From: an uncultured Blastocatellia bacterium
GTDB taxonomy: Bacteria > Acidobacteriota > Blastocatellia > Pyrinomonadales > Pyrinomonadaceae
Direction: 5' to 3'
Assembly (NCBI GenBank): GCA_946480785.1
Contig: CAMLLD010000011.1
Span: forward strand, 1-64,000
Length of the DNA: 64,000 nt
The notes under the pieces are model-generated. The model was not told where the DNA came from. It saw only the letters and a program-made list of their open reading frames with translations, and did not search any database. Positions within the stretch are counted from its first letter, which is position 1; each line of letters begins with the position of its first letter. This document shows, piece after piece, positions 34,181 through 42,407 of the stretch. The translations under genes were made by a program, and so were the position numbers.

Positions 34181-35596
34181 TTACGCCAGGGCGCAAACCA
34201 GACGTCTGCGCTGCCAGCGTTCCGTGCTCGCGGCAGTTGCTGCTTCGCCGAAAAATGCTTCGTGCAATCGTTGCACTGCTTCGTTGACGCGCTTCTCATC
34301 AATCGCGAACGTGATGTTGATGCTCGAAGCGCCCTGCGAAATCATGTTGACGTTGATGTCGCTGATGGTGCTGAAGACGCGCGCGGCGATTCCCGGCGTG
34401 CCGCGCAAACCTTCACCGACCACGCAAATGATTGCCCGTCCCTTCTCGACCCGCACCGTGCCGAGTTGTTCGAGTTCCGCGACGATGTCCGGCAGCGAAC
34501 GATTATCATCGAGCGAAAGCGAAACGCTCACTTCGGAAGTGGTGACGACGTCCACGACAGTGCGATGTCGATCGAACACTTCGAAGAGCGCGCGCAGAAA
34601 ACCGTAAGAGCCGAGCATACGCGCGGAAGTGATCTGCACGGTCGTGACGCCGGTCTTGTGCGCGATGGCTTTGATCGTGCGCGGTGATGCTTCTGTTTGT
34701 GGGCCAACGAGCGTGCCGCGTTGATCGGGCTGGCGCGAGTTGCAGATGCGAACCGGAATGCGATCTTCGATCGCGGGTTGAATCGTCTTTGGATGCAGCA
34801 CCTTCGCGCCGAAGTAAGCGAGTTCGGAGGCCTCGCCGTAAGACAAGCGAATCACCGTGTACGCGTCGGGAACGACACGTGGATCGGCGGTCAGGACTCC
34901 GGTAACGTCGGTCCAGATCTGTATCTCCGCGGAGCAAAGCGCGGTGCCGAGAATCGCGGCTGTGTAGTCAGAGCCACCGCGGCCGAGCGTTGTTGTCGCT
35001 CCTTCTTTGGTCGCGCCGATGAAGCCGCCGACTACGGGAACGATCTGTTCTTCGACGAGCGACAGCAGTGTCTGCCGGGAGCACGCAAACGTTTCCATCA
35101 TCAACGGCGCCGCGCACGTGTATTCATCATTCGTAACGATACACTCGCGCGGATGAACCTGCTGCGCCTTCACTCCGCGCTCTTTCAGCACTTCCGCGAG
35201 CAGCCGACTCGAAAGCAGTTCGCCAAACGAAACGATCGCATCCTGCGCCGCGCGGCAATCGCCACGTTCGTTCGCGATCTCTCGCAGGAACTTTTCGATC
35301 TGCGCGGCGGCTTCGTTTAAGTAAGCGAGAAATCCGCCCGCCGTTTCGCGTGAGAGTAATTCTTCGGTCGCAATCCGATGTCGCTCAAACGTGTCCTTTA
35401 AAGAAACGATCGCGTAATCCGCACCGCGCTCACTTGCGAGGCGCACGCTCGCCAGCAGCGCGTCAGTCACACCGCTCATCGCCGACACCACGACCACAGG
35501 CGCAGCTTCCTGCTCGCGCGCAACGATACGGGCGACGTTCTCAAGTGCGGCTGCGTCAGCGACTGACGTTCCGCCGAATTTCATCACGATCGACAT
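34181..35596 (-). CDS. lysC: Aspartate kinase
   Basis: The enzyme phosphorylates aspartate, the entry step to the lysine/threonine/methionine family. It begins MSIVMKFGGTSVADA, the characteristic amino-acid-kinase start. A catalytic domain (~1-290, LGRGGSDYTAAILG and IWTDVTGVLTADPR) and two ACT domains (~310-460; ITSARMLGSYGFLRALFEVF, NVNMISQGASSINITF) follow. At 471 residues it is the monofunctional LysC/ThrA-like form. The reading frame extends 40 codons further up, but that stretch runs through the riboswitch terminator, so the ATG at 35596 was taken. Expression is controlled by the lysine riboswitch directly upstream. Confidence 0.94.
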   Translation of the reverse strand: MSIVMKFGGTSVADAAALENVARIVAREQEAAPVVVVSAMSGVTDALLASVRLASERGADYAIVSLKDTFERHRIATEELLSRETAGGFLAYLNEAAAQIEKFLREIANERGDCRAAQDAIVSFGELLSSRLLAEVLKERGVKAQQVHPRECIVTNDEYTCAAPLMMETFACSRQTLLSLVEEQIVPVVGGFIGATKEGATTTLGRGGSDYTAAILGTALCSAEIQIWTDVTGVLTADPRVVPDAYTVIRLSYGEASELAYFGAKVLHPKTIQPAIEDRIPVRICNSRQPDQRGTLVGPQTEASPRTIKAIAHKTGVTTVQITSARMLGSYGFLRALFEVFDRHRTVVDVVTTSEVSVSLSLDDNRSLPDIVAELEQLGTVRVEKGRAIICVVGEGLRGTPGIAARVFSTISDINVNMISQGASSINITFAIDEKRVNEAVQRLHEAFFGEAATAASTERWQRRRLVCALA

Positions 35597-35616
35597 GCGA
35601 CAACTCTCGACAAAGC

Positions 35617-35654
35617 AAAAAGGCCGGTCGCGAGTGATACACGACCGACCTTTT
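35617..35654 (-). terminator. Riboswitch expression-platform terminator before lysC
   Basis: On the minus strand AAAAGGTCGGTCG pairs with CGACCGGCCTTTT (13 bp with one G-U), with an 11-base loop, followed by TTTTTGCTTTG. It lies between the lysine aptamer and the lysC start, so lysine-bound aptamer should favour this hairpin and stop transcription. Confidence 0.88.
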
Positions 35655-35701
35655 CGAGATCGAAAATTCGTCACGCGCGTTGCTGACGTGCGCTGACGAA
35701 T

Positions 35702-35896
35702 CGTTTGTCGTAGCACTCCACCGGTACGCGTCCAACAGATGGACGACGCGGTGACAGTCCCGCGGATTTAGCCGCGGCAACCAACTCGCTGCCGTTCGAG
35801 GAAACGACCGCGAGCTTCGGCGACCCACCCCTTTCAGCAAACCCGTCCTTCGCTTCCGGCTTGCTTACTCTTGGAGGTCGCGCCTCTACTCGCTGA
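35702..35896 (-). promoter_or_regulatory. Lysine riboswitch (L-box aptamer)
   Basis: Reading the minus strand, the conserved L-box blocks appear in order. They are GTAGAGGCGCGACC, AGAGTAAGC, GAAAGGGGTGGGTCGCCGAA with the typical CCGAAG core, GGTTGCCGCGGCT, GGGACTGTCACCGCG and GGAGTGCTAC. The terminal GTAG/CTAC pairs form P1. The array fits the five-way-junction lysine aptamer. It starts ~20 nt after the predicted transcription start and is followed by the intrinsic terminator and lysC. It should switch off the eight-gene operon when lysine is plentiful. Confidence 0.93.
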
Positions 35897-35921
35897 AAAA
35901 GATCTACTGAAATGTTCGCAC

Positions 35922-35950
35922 AACTTAGCGAGAACGCTTTCGGATGTCAA
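35922..35950 (-). promoter_or_regulatory. Sigma-70-type promoter of the lysine/DAP operon
   Basis: On the minus strand a consensus -35 TTGACA is followed after exactly 17 bases by TAAGTT as a -10 box. Transcription would start around 35914-35916, ~20 nt before the riboswitch. This gives the leader a sensible length. Confidence 0.75.
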
Positions 35951-35958
35951 GATCAAGT

Positions 35959-36074
35959 ACTGGGTCAGTTTGAGTTGAGCGCCTCTTTGGAGTGCGGTGC
36001 CTTAGCACCGCTTTGGCCAAAGCGCCGACAAGTCGGCGCACTCCAGGGAGGCGCTCAACTCAAACTGACCCAGT
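35959..36074. repeat. Palindromic intergenic repeat, copy 2 (116 bp)
   Basis: The outer arms are ACTGGGTCAGTTTGAGTTGA on the left and its exact complement on the right; pairing extends through GCGCCTC/GAGGCGC to TGGAGTGCG/CGCACTCCA with two mismatches (37-bp arms). Inside are three small hairpins: CGGTGCC/AGCACCG, CTTTGG/CCAAAG and CGCCGAC/GTCGGCG. One arm contains the same 17-mer as the copy near 8.3 kb. It lies eleven bases beyond the tonB-like stop and just above the lysine operon promoter, so it could insulate the two units. Confidence 0.85.
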
Positions 36075-36084
36075 GCCCTCCAGG

Positions 36085-37128
36085 TCAATACAGATTGAAA
36101 TTGTATTCGAGTTGCATGCGCACCGACACCGCATGGCCGTTCTTCAGCGCCGGTACGAATTTGATCTGACGCGCGGCGGCAATCGCTCGGTCGGTGAGTC
36201 CGAATGGCAACGTGTTGAGCGCGCGTATCTGGACTACTTCACCGGAGCTCGCGAAGATCGCGCGCAGCGTGACCGTGCCCGTGACCTGATTGCGTCGCGC
36301 TTCTTCGGTGTATTGCGGTTCTGGTTTTTGTAAGAGTCGCGCGCGTTGATCGACTTCCGCGCTACTGAAGCTTCGGCCGTAGCCCCCCGCGGCGCCTCCG
36401 ACTCCGAATCCACAACAACCGTTTTCTCCGTAACCACCGCCGGTGTTGCCGTTACTGCCTGGTCCAACACCTGGACCATCGTCCGAGCCGATGCCGAGAC
36501 CTCTGCCGGTTCCGATGCCTTCACCTTCACCGGGACCGTTTGATTGTGTCGTCGAGGTTGATCTCGGATCGCCATAAACAGGGCCATCCAGATCCTTCCA
36601 GAGTGCCGGATCGATGTCGATGCCGGCGACGGGAAGTGTTGGTGGATTGAGTGGAGGAGTAGTCGGGATGGCGGCCAGCACTTTCGAAGGCGGTGGCAGC
36701 TCGCCGGTTTGCTGAGGTAGCGGCGCGTGATCGCCGCCGCCACCGCCGCCGTGCGCTTGTTGTCGTCGCGGGCCGGAGCCTTCGCCCGTGCCTTCGTTGA
36801 AACCGACACGTCCCGCCCCTGCTATTGGTTCGTAGATCACAACGTCGGGGGACTGGTCATCATCGATCGCGAGCCGGTCAAGCCTCGTCGTTGTTGGACT
36901 CTTCAACACGACGACAAGGACCACAGTTGCTACAGCCGCAGCGAGAATGATCCGCGGATTGCGTAACAATGCGCGCGCCGACTGCGCTACGAATCCACGC
37001 GGATCTTTTTTGAATTCATCTTTAACAAACGCGATCTGCATCGCGAGCCGGCTGAGTAAGAGTTTGTGTTCGAGTACGGTGGGTTGATACGCGTGCGCAC
37101 GCGTAGCACTAGAGTAGTTCGCGCTCAT
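36085..37128 (-). CDS. TonB-family energy transducer
   Basis: The protein would couple inner-membrane proton motive force to TonB-dependent receptors. It has a cytoplasmic N-terminus (~55 residues, longer than usual), one transmembrane helix (~58-75, RIILAAAVATVVLVVVL), and a long linker rich in Gly/Pro/Asn. The C-terminal TonB domain (~265-347) contains PQYTEEARRNQVTGTVTLRA and GLTDRAIAAARQIKFVPA, ending in MQLEYNFNLY. ExbB/ExbD genes are not in the window. A Cys-Cys pair (NGCCGFG) interrupts the Gly-rich linker. Confidence 0.9.
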   Translation of the reverse strand: MSANYSSATRAHAYQPTVLEHKLLLSRLAMQIAFVKDEFKKDPRGFVAQSARALLRNPRIILAAAVATVVLVVVLKSPTTTRLDRLAIDDDQSPDVVIYEPIAGAGRVGFNEGTGEGSGPRRQQAHGGGGGGDHAPLPQQTGELPPPSKVLAAIPTTPPLNPPTLPVAGIDIDPALWKDLDGPVYGDPRSTSTTQSNGPGEGEGIGTGRGLGIGSDDGPGVGPGSNGNTGGGYGENGCCGFGVGGAAGGYGRSFSSAEVDQRARLLQKPEPQYTEEARRNQVTGTVTLRAIFASSGEVVQIRALNTLPFGLTDRAIAAARQIKFVPALKNGHAVSVRMQLEYNFNLY

Positions 37129-37294
37129 CTCAGAACCTCTTTTGGAACAGAAGACCTGCGGACGCGGGGAGCCTCTACTGCTGTATTACCGGGACAATCG
37201 AAAAAGTTGCGTTAAGAGGAGACGATTTAACGGTCGCCGTGAGACGACCGTGTCGATCGCGATTTGAGATGAGGCGCGGTGCGAATGGGATGTC

Positions 37295-38542
37295 TTACTT
37301 GATCTGATTGAAGAGCTTCGTCGCGCGCGCGTTGTCGATGCGTTGCAGGATCCGATACTGCTCGAGGGCCGCGCTGCGATTGTTCAGCGCGATGTACGAC
37401 ATGCCAAGGTTGTAATGCGCGGAGGCGTAATCGGTCTTCTGCCGAATCGCGATTTGATATTCCTGCACGGCCGCGGCGTAGCGGCGTAATTGATGCAGCG
37501 CGTAGCCGAGTTCGTTGTGGGCTTCGGCATACTCCGGCTCGAGGCGAATGGCATTCTTCAGTGCTTCAATCGCGTCGCTGTAGCGCTCCATGTCATTGTA
37601 GCACCACCCGAGGTTGTAGAACGCGGTGGCGTTGTCGGGCTTGATCGCGAGTCCTTTTTGGTACGCGTCGGCGGCGTCGCGATACTGCTTCGTGTTGTAG
37701 TAATAGACGTCGCCGAGACCGAGATACGCGAGGGCCATGTTTGAATTTTCTTTCAGCGCCTCCTGATATTCTTCGATGGCTTCGGAGTAGCGGCCGAGAT
37801 TGCGATAGGCATAACCGAGCTCGTTGTGCGCTTCGGGGTAGCTGCTCTTGTATTGCAGTGCGAGCTTCAGATTGCTCACCGCATCGTCATAGTTTTTCTG
37901 ATCGTTGTAGATCCAGCCGATCTGGTAATAAGCGCCGGCGTAGTCGGACTTGGCACGGACCGTTTGCCGGAACGCGGACAAGGCTTGGTCGTAGTGTTCT
38001 AGTTTCTTGTGTGCGTAGCCGAGCTCGAAAAGCGCGGCTGCGTTGTTGGGCTGCATCGAGGTGACGCGTTGTAAGTATTCGAGCGCGTCGTCGTAGTTTT
38101 CCTGATCGTTGTAGATCCAGCCGATGCGATAAAGCGCGCCGGCGTGCGAGGGATTGACGTCGACGGCTTTGAGATAGAGATCGAGTGCTTCTTTGTATTT
38201 TTGCTGGTTATAGAGCGCTTCGCCTTGTTGGTAATAATTTTCAGCGGCGGAGTTGTTTGTCGTCCTGTTGCCGGTTGTGGTTGAACGGTTGCCGCTGGTT
38301 GTCGATGTTGGGCGCTTCGTGGTGCCTGATGTCGTTGTCGATCTCGTGCCGGTGGACGTCGGTCTGTTTGCCGGTTTGGTTGTTGGCTTGTTCGTGGGAC
38401 GTCCGGTGCTGATCGTGCCGCCGCCGATGGTGCCTCCGCCGCTCGCTGGTTCGTGTTGCGCCCACACGCTGCCGGCGCTCGTGAATAATAGACTTGCGAA
38501 CACGCTGAGGGAGATTAGGGGAAGGCGACGACGGGTTGACAT
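37295..38542 (-). CDS. Secreted TPR protein with Thr-rich linker
   Basis: After a signal peptide (MSTRRRLPLISLSVFASLLF, then SVWAQ) comes a ~60-residue Thr/Ser/Asn/Arg low-complexity linker (TKPTSTGTRSTTTSGTT-like). About nine TPR units follow to the C-terminus. Near-identical helix pairs recur (RIGWIYNDQENYDDA and QIGWIYNDQKNYDDA; HNELGYAYRNLGRYSEA and HNELGYALHQLRRYAAA), showing internal duplication of TPR blocks. The role is probably scaffolding at the envelope. GGAG nine bases upstream supports this ATG. Confidence 0.87.
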   Translation of the reverse strand: MSTRRRLPLISLSVFASLLFTSAGSVWAQHEPASGGGTIGGGTISTGRPTNKPTTKPANRPTSTGTRSTTTSGTTKRPTSTTSGNRSTTTGNRTTNNSAAENYYQQGEALYNQQKYKEALDLYLKAVDVNPSHAGALYRIGWIYNDQENYDDALEYLQRVTSMQPNNAAALFELGYAHKKLEHYDQALSAFRQTVRAKSDYAGAYYQIGWIYNDQKNYDDAVSNLKLALQYKSSYPEAHNELGYAYRNLGRYSEAIEEYQEALKENSNMALAYLGLGDVYYYNTKQYRDAADAYQKGLAIKPDNATAFYNLGWCYNDMERYSDAIEALKNAIRLEPEYAEAHNELGYALHQLRRYAAAVQEYQIAIRQKTDYASAHYNLGMSYIALNNRSAALEQYRILQRIDNARATKLFNQIK

Positions 38543-38825
38543 GAGCTTGTTCTCCTGCGGCGAGGATGTTCCTACGCCTCGACTGCGAAGTTGTTGGATA
38601 AAGATCGCGTACTCCTGTTGGAACGACCGCGTGCTGCTGCGCTTGCGTACTGCTGCGGGCATTATAGTTCTGGAAGGGGCGCGGTGTGAACTAGGCAGTG
38701 AAACAGGATCGAAGTGTAGCGGTGAAACAGGATCGACGTGTATTTATCGGCTGCGTTTGACAGCCCCAAACGCAGTACGTTAACGTAACGCGCTTGCCGT
38801 AGAGCACGAACCACTCACCATCTGC

Positions 38826-38901
38826 GTCCCGTTCGTCTAGCGGCCTAGGACACCGCCCTTTCACGGCGGTAACACGGGTTCGATTCCCGTACGGGACGCC
38901 A
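38826..38901 (+). tRNA. tRNA-Glu (anticodon TTC)
   Basis: The acceptor GTCCCGT pairs with ACGGGAC. The anticodon stem CCGCC/GGCGG carries loop CTTTCAC with anticodon TTC. The T-arm is ACGGG TTCGATT CCCGT, followed by discriminator G and encoded CCA. Its 3' half is duplicated about 890 bases downstream. Confidence 0.96.
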
Positions 38902-38982
38902 AAGTAAAATTCCTGTTCATGTTTTTCATCGCTTAGCGACGGTCGAAGCCGAATCTTTAGGTCTGTGTTAAAATGCGTAGCA

Positions 38983-39213
38983 ATGAGTACCGAACTGCTA
39001 GATCGGATTACCTCGAACCCTCGTCAGTGTGGCGGGCGTCCGTGCATTCGCGGGATGCGAATCCGCGTCAAAGACGTTCTCGACATGCTCGCCGGCGGTG
39101 CTTCGGAAGAAGAGATACTCGCCGACTTTCCCTACCTTGAACCTGACGATATTCGAGCATCTCTCGAATACGCTGCCGCCCAGATTGATCACGCGGTGGT
39201 CATGGTCTCGTAG
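38983..39213 (+). CDS. DUF433-family antitoxin
   Basis: The 76-residue protein matches the DUF433 pattern: ELLDRITSNPRQCGGRPCIRG, MRIRVKDVLDMLAGGASEEE, then FPYLEPDDIRASLEYAA. Such proteins pair with DUF5615 PIN-like toxins and bind DNA through a winged-helix-like fold. The ATG was chosen because the family begins here; the frame is open six codons further upstream. Its TAG shares one base with the toxin GTG start. It lies 81 bases after tRNA-Glu. Confidence 0.88.
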   Translation: MSTELLDRITSNPRQCGGRPCIRGMRIRVKDVLDMLAGGASEEEILADFPYLEPDDIRASLEYAAAQIDHAVVMVS

Positions 39214-39542
39214 TGAACTTCCTAATCGATGCCCAACTGCCTCCCGGATTGGCTGGGTGGCTGGCCGACCAGGGACACTCAGCCCAACACGTCAATGACG
39301 TCGGTTTGGCCGGTGCCGAAGATTTCGTAATCTGGAATCATGCGCTTGGCGTCGATGCCATCATCGTCACGAAAGACGAGGACTTTGCCGAGCGGACCGC
39401 ACGAACAGCCATTGGACCGGTGATCGTCTGGCTTCGAATCGGGAACGCTACGAACCGTGCCCTCCTCGAATGGCTGGAACCGCGTTGGTCTTCTGTCGTT
39501 CAACTGCTCATTGACGGCAATCGATTGATCGAAGTCCGATGA
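39213..39542 (+). CDS. DUF5615 PIN-like toxin
   Basis: The 109-residue protein begins NFLIDAQLPPGLAGWLADQG, the DUF5615 signature with the first acidic residue D6. IIVTKDEDFAERT holds the Asp/Glu cluster of PIN-like nucleases. It starts with GTG at the stop of the DUF433 gene (TAGTG), so the pair is translationally coupled. A ribonuclease role is inferred from the PIN-like fold. The pair lies between tRNA-Glu and a tRNA-Glu fragment. Confidence 0.87.
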   Translation: MNFLIDAQLPPGLAGWLADQGHSAQHVNDVGLAGAEDFVIWNHALGVDAIIVTKDEDFAERTARTAIGPVIVWLRIGNATNRALLEWLEPRWSSVVQLLIDGNRLIEVR

Positions 39543-40098
39543 TCGATTGTTCAGATTAGAAACAACATTACCTCAACAGATTTCGTGGAGTGGCTATACA
39601 GGTGCGGTGCAATCATTCGGTCTTGAAACAGAAGAGACGCTCAACGCGCGTCAATTAAACGTCCAATAAACTGTCCTGAGAGTACCTTTGACAACTCTAT
39701 GGTGCTATCCATGCCGCAGGTTTCTTTGAATTCTTACAAATCGCTTCTCTTTATGGCGGTAACACGGGTTCGATTCCCGTTCGGGCGCCAAACTTGAACT
39801 TAGAATTTCCGCAAACAACCGACTACTAAATAGATCAATCCACGACTACATAGAATGCCGCGACTTCCTAAGTGCGCTCACGTACGTTCTCTTCTACACC
39901 GTTAACTAAAAACACAGCTTCATCAGATAGCTTGACCACCTGTCTGTAACGAAACCACGCGACACCTAAGATCAAATGTATCTATTCGGCGGTTTATCTC
40001 GACACCCGCGCCGAATACTGTCGCTTTCGAAGTGGCATCGTTTCTGCATCTCGCAAATCGCAGCCCCTTGAGATCAATGTAGTGAACGGAAGGAACGT
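39543..40098. other. Gene-poor gap after the toxin-antitoxin pair
   Basis: Besides the tRNA-Glu fragment I see no convincing gene. Short open frames here lack ribosome binding sites and family features. The stretch is more A/T-rich than its surroundings, with many stops, as expected for decayed mobile DNA. Confidence 0.5.
39755..39790 (+). repeat. tRNA-Glu 3'-half duplication (candidate attachment-site remnant)
   Basis: Twenty-six bases, from the anticodon stem 3' strand through the whole T-arm, are identical to tRNA-Glu 38865-38890. The acceptor end then diverges (TCGGGCGCCA, one base shorter than ACGGGACGCCA). No 5' half of a tRNA precedes it, so it is a fragment, not a gene. This is what an att repeat of an element integrated at tRNA-Glu looks like. 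Confidence 0.75.
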
Positions 40099-40383
40099 AT
40101 GAAGAGATTTTTTCGATTGAACGTAAGAAGCGTCTTACTCGCTTCAGCTTTAGCGCTCGTCGCTGTAATACCGACGGCTGCTCAGACACCGTCCGGCAGC
40201 GTACCAGCAGATAGTTCTGCCGGGTACACGGCTGGCAGAACCGATACGCGCGATGATCGCACCGATTGGGGATGGCTTGGACTTCTGGGTCTTACGGGCC
40301 TCCTCGGCCTGATACCGAAACGGCGTAGGGTTGACGCGGACTACCGAGCAACTGATACCGCATCGCGAGCGACCGCCCGATAG
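40099..40383 (+). CDS. Small exported protein with WGxxGxxG-CTERM-like tail
   Basis: The 94-residue protein has a signal peptide (RSVLLASALALVAVIPTAAQ), a short polar mature part (~30 residues), and then WGWLGLLGLTGLLGLIPKRR. That is a WGxxGxxG motif inside a hydrophobic segment followed by basic residues, matching the WGxxGxxG-CTERM sorting-signal type. A short, charged tail (~20 residues) continues beyond the basic cluster. GGAAGG lies before the ATG. The sorting enzyme is not in the window and the function is unknown. Confidence 0.75.
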   Translation: MKRFFRLNVRSVLLASALALVAVIPTAAQTPSGSVPADSSAGYTAGRTDTRDDRTDWGWLGLLGLTGLLGLIPKRRRVDADYRATDTASRATAR

Positions 40384-40539
40384 AACTTTAGTTATAGCCC
40401 TGGAGGAAGCGACTCAGGTTAACACCAGTTGCGGCCGATGCTTGGCATAACAAAAGTTTTTTTCCAAAACATTCTTACTTGGCCGTCAAGCTGAGTTTTA
40501 CCTGAACAATCCAAAGGTTAAATTAACCGTGCATTCCAG

Positions 40540-40565
40540 AGGCTAGCTACGGCTAGCCTTTTTTA
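40540..40565 (+). terminator. Intrinsic terminator behind the WGxxGxxG protein gene
   Basis: The perfect 8-bp stem AGGCTAGC/GCTAGCCT has a TACG tetraloop followed by a run of T. It is on the plus strand, 157 bases past the stop and before the convergent gene. Confidence 0.88.
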
Positions 40566-40616
40566 TAAGTTTCCGAGATACGGACCATTGTCACGGACGA
40601 CGTTCGCAATTACTGC

Positions 40617-41513
40617 TTACTCGATGCGTAGTGGCGCTTTGTTACTCGCGACGTTGCGCACTTTGACGCTGACGTTCAGATCGCCGCTACCGGCAAGCGT
40701 ATCAGGGAGACGAACAGTCACCTGCGACATCCAGCTCAAATTTTTTACTCGCGCCGTTGTCTCAACGAGTAAGTCGAACAATTGCTGCTGTGCGTCTTCT
40801 GCCTGAACGGTTACGAAGGGAAGATCCGCCGGCTCGAGCAACACACCGACTACGAAGAGGGTGATTCTTGTGCGCCCGTCAGTGGAGAGAAAATGCGGTG
40901 CGAGAATATGGAAAGGTTCACTCGCTTTCGTCATTGATTCCAGTGCTACAGCTCGTCCGGTATTAGTGAGGAGCAACTGTGGCACTGGCGGTTCGTTCGC
41001 CGCACGGCGTTGGCCAAAAGAGAGATTGTCAACGAGAGCATTCGGTGTCGGCTCGGGAGTGTCGAGAGTGATCGTCAAACTCGAGATAGGCTGATCGGAG
41101 ATGAAGCCGGCGAAAGTTGAAGCATCTGATTGGTCCATGGTAACGCTCTCGCCGCTTGAGGTTGAAAGCATCATCGGTCGGTTGAACTGATCGCAGGCGA
41201 CGGCGGTTGTACCCGGTGGAAGGAAAACGATCAGGCGCGTGATTTCGCCGATCGTCGCCGCTTCCAACAGCTTGTTGCCGCTTTGCGCGGTTACGATTAC
41301 AGGCGGGCCATTGAGGTTGTGAAAAAAGACGCCATCAATCTCCACAAAGCCAATTCCATTGCGCACGTTCGAGGCCGATTCAAAATCGATGGTAATCAGG
41401 TTCTGTGACGCAGCGTTGAAGGAGGCACGGTCGCGAAAGACCGCCGCATTGGCCCGACTCATTGACGCGCAACAGATCAGAAGAACAACGGAGCCCGTAA
41501 CGAACAGTTTCAT
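40617..41513 (-). CDS. Secreted protein of unknown function, possible C-terminal Ig-like domain
   Basis: After a signal peptide (MKLFVTGSVVLLICCASMSR, ANA) the first ~160 residues resemble proteins that start AVFRDRASFNAASQNLITID, with beta-strand character. This N-terminal domain is frequent in PEP-CTERM-type secreted proteins, but there is no sorting tail here. The C-terminal ~100 residues (TVRLPDTLAGSGDLNVSVKV, then RNVASNKAPLRIE) resemble the Ig-like repeat found at the ends of many acidobacterial secreted proteins (TIGR03437-type). The ATG was placed at the signal peptide; nine in-frame codons precede it. The role is unknown. Confidence 0.7.
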   Translation of the reverse strand: MKLFVTGSVVLLICCASMSRANAAVFRDRASFNAASQNLITIDFESASNVRNGIGFVEIDGVFFHNLNGPPVIVTAQSGNKLLEAATIGEITRLIVFLPPGTTAVACDQFNRPMMLSTSSGESVTMDQSDASTFAGFISDQPISSLTITLDTPEPTPNALVDNLSFGQRRAANEPPVPQLLLTNTGRAVALESMTKASEPFHILAPHFLSTDGRTRITLFVVGVLLEPADLPFVTVQAEDAQQQLFDLLVETTARVKNLSWMSQVTVRLPDTLAGSGDLNVSVKVRNVASNKAPLRIE

Positions 41514-41722
41514 GAGGGAACGCAACATCCAAAGCTCCACGCGCTGATGGGAAGAGGCTCGTTCAACCTTGATACGCTACACAGCGTATCCATTCCGCGC
41601 TTCTTATCACCAGAGGAGAACGCAGTCAAGACGGATTTCGAGGTTACTGAACGTTGGGCGCTGCACGTGCGAGCGATGACTTTCGTCACGAAGCTCTTCA
41701 GGGCCACTCGTATCGGCGACGC

Positions 41723-42139
41723 TCAACAAGCTCCGCGCGTTTGCGCGCCGCCATCACATACCGCGGGTTTCACAATTAGCCACGTGGTAACCACGCCTGC
41801 CGCGACGCCACCCAGGATGAGCAGCGTCTTCGTAGAGACGCCGCCGCTTGCCTTACTGATGCTCTCGACCTCGGAGTACGCGATTGACTGCGGTGTTCCG
41901 TCCTTTCGCTCGCGAAGGGTAAAGGTCATCCGGTCCGCAGAGTCGATATAGCCCTTGATCTTCGTTTGATCGCGGAACTTCACCTGCACCTGCGAATCTT
42001 TGTCGGCTGCGAGTATCTGGACCCTTGCCCGGATCTTCTCGACTTCGGAAGTTGATTGAGCTGTTGCGGCCGCAGGCAGTCCAAAACTCAACACGGCCAT
42101 GATCAGTGCGAGTGCGATGCTTGAATGTGTCTTATTCAC
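41723..42139 (-). CDS. Exported small protein with Sm-like beta domain and C-terminal membrane helix
   Basis: A signal peptide (MNKTHSSIALALIMAVLSFG, ending ATAQ) precedes a helix (SEVEKIRARVQILAADKDSQ) and a compact beta segment. That segment reads VQVKFRDQTKIKGYIDSADR then FTLRERKDG and IAYSEVESISK, like the strand pattern of Sm/LSm or DUF-type small barrels. A transmembrane helix (TKTLLILGGVAAGVVTTWLI) and a Cys-containing tail (VCDGGAQTRGAC) follow. The GTG start was chosen because GGAG stands ten bases upstream and the export signal begins there. The function is unknown. Confidence 0.65.
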   Translation of the reverse strand: MNKTHSSIALALIMAVLSFGLPAAATAQSTSEVEKIRARVQILAADKDSQVQVKFRDQTKIKGYIDSADRMTFTLRERKDGTPQSIAYSEVESISKASGGVSTKTLLILGGVAAGVVTTWLIVKPAVCDGGAQTRGAC

Positions 42140-42407
42140 TAAACGATGTCTCCTGATTTTGTGAACTTCGGCAGGTAGCAACGGTTATTCCAAACGGCGC
42201 GCACCGCAAGGCTGAACAAAACGCGGATGTAACTGCAGGAAAATTCGGTCAGTTGAAGTACACGGACGAAGCCGTGGGCTCACTCGTCGCGGATGAGACT
42301 TCGACGTTCAATCACCCCGAAATCATGAAGAGCAAACTTACGGAACAGTGTGACTGGCGAGGTCGCGGATGGCCTCGATGTTTCCCGTCCAGAGGCTCAC
42401 AACTGAG

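Noticed and set aside
37295..38542. Possible tandem DNA repeat in the TPR gene
   Set aside because: The repetition is at protein level (TPR units) with diverged codons; there is no CRISPR or satellite structure.
39755..39790. A second complete tRNA gene
   Set aside because: Only the T-arm and CCA end are present; no acceptor 5' strand, D-arm or anticodon loop precedes it.
39923..40189. Minus-strand open frame of 88 residues near the WGxxGxxG gene
   Set aside because: No ribosome binding site or homology-like motif, and it overlaps the signal peptide region of the opposite-strand gene.
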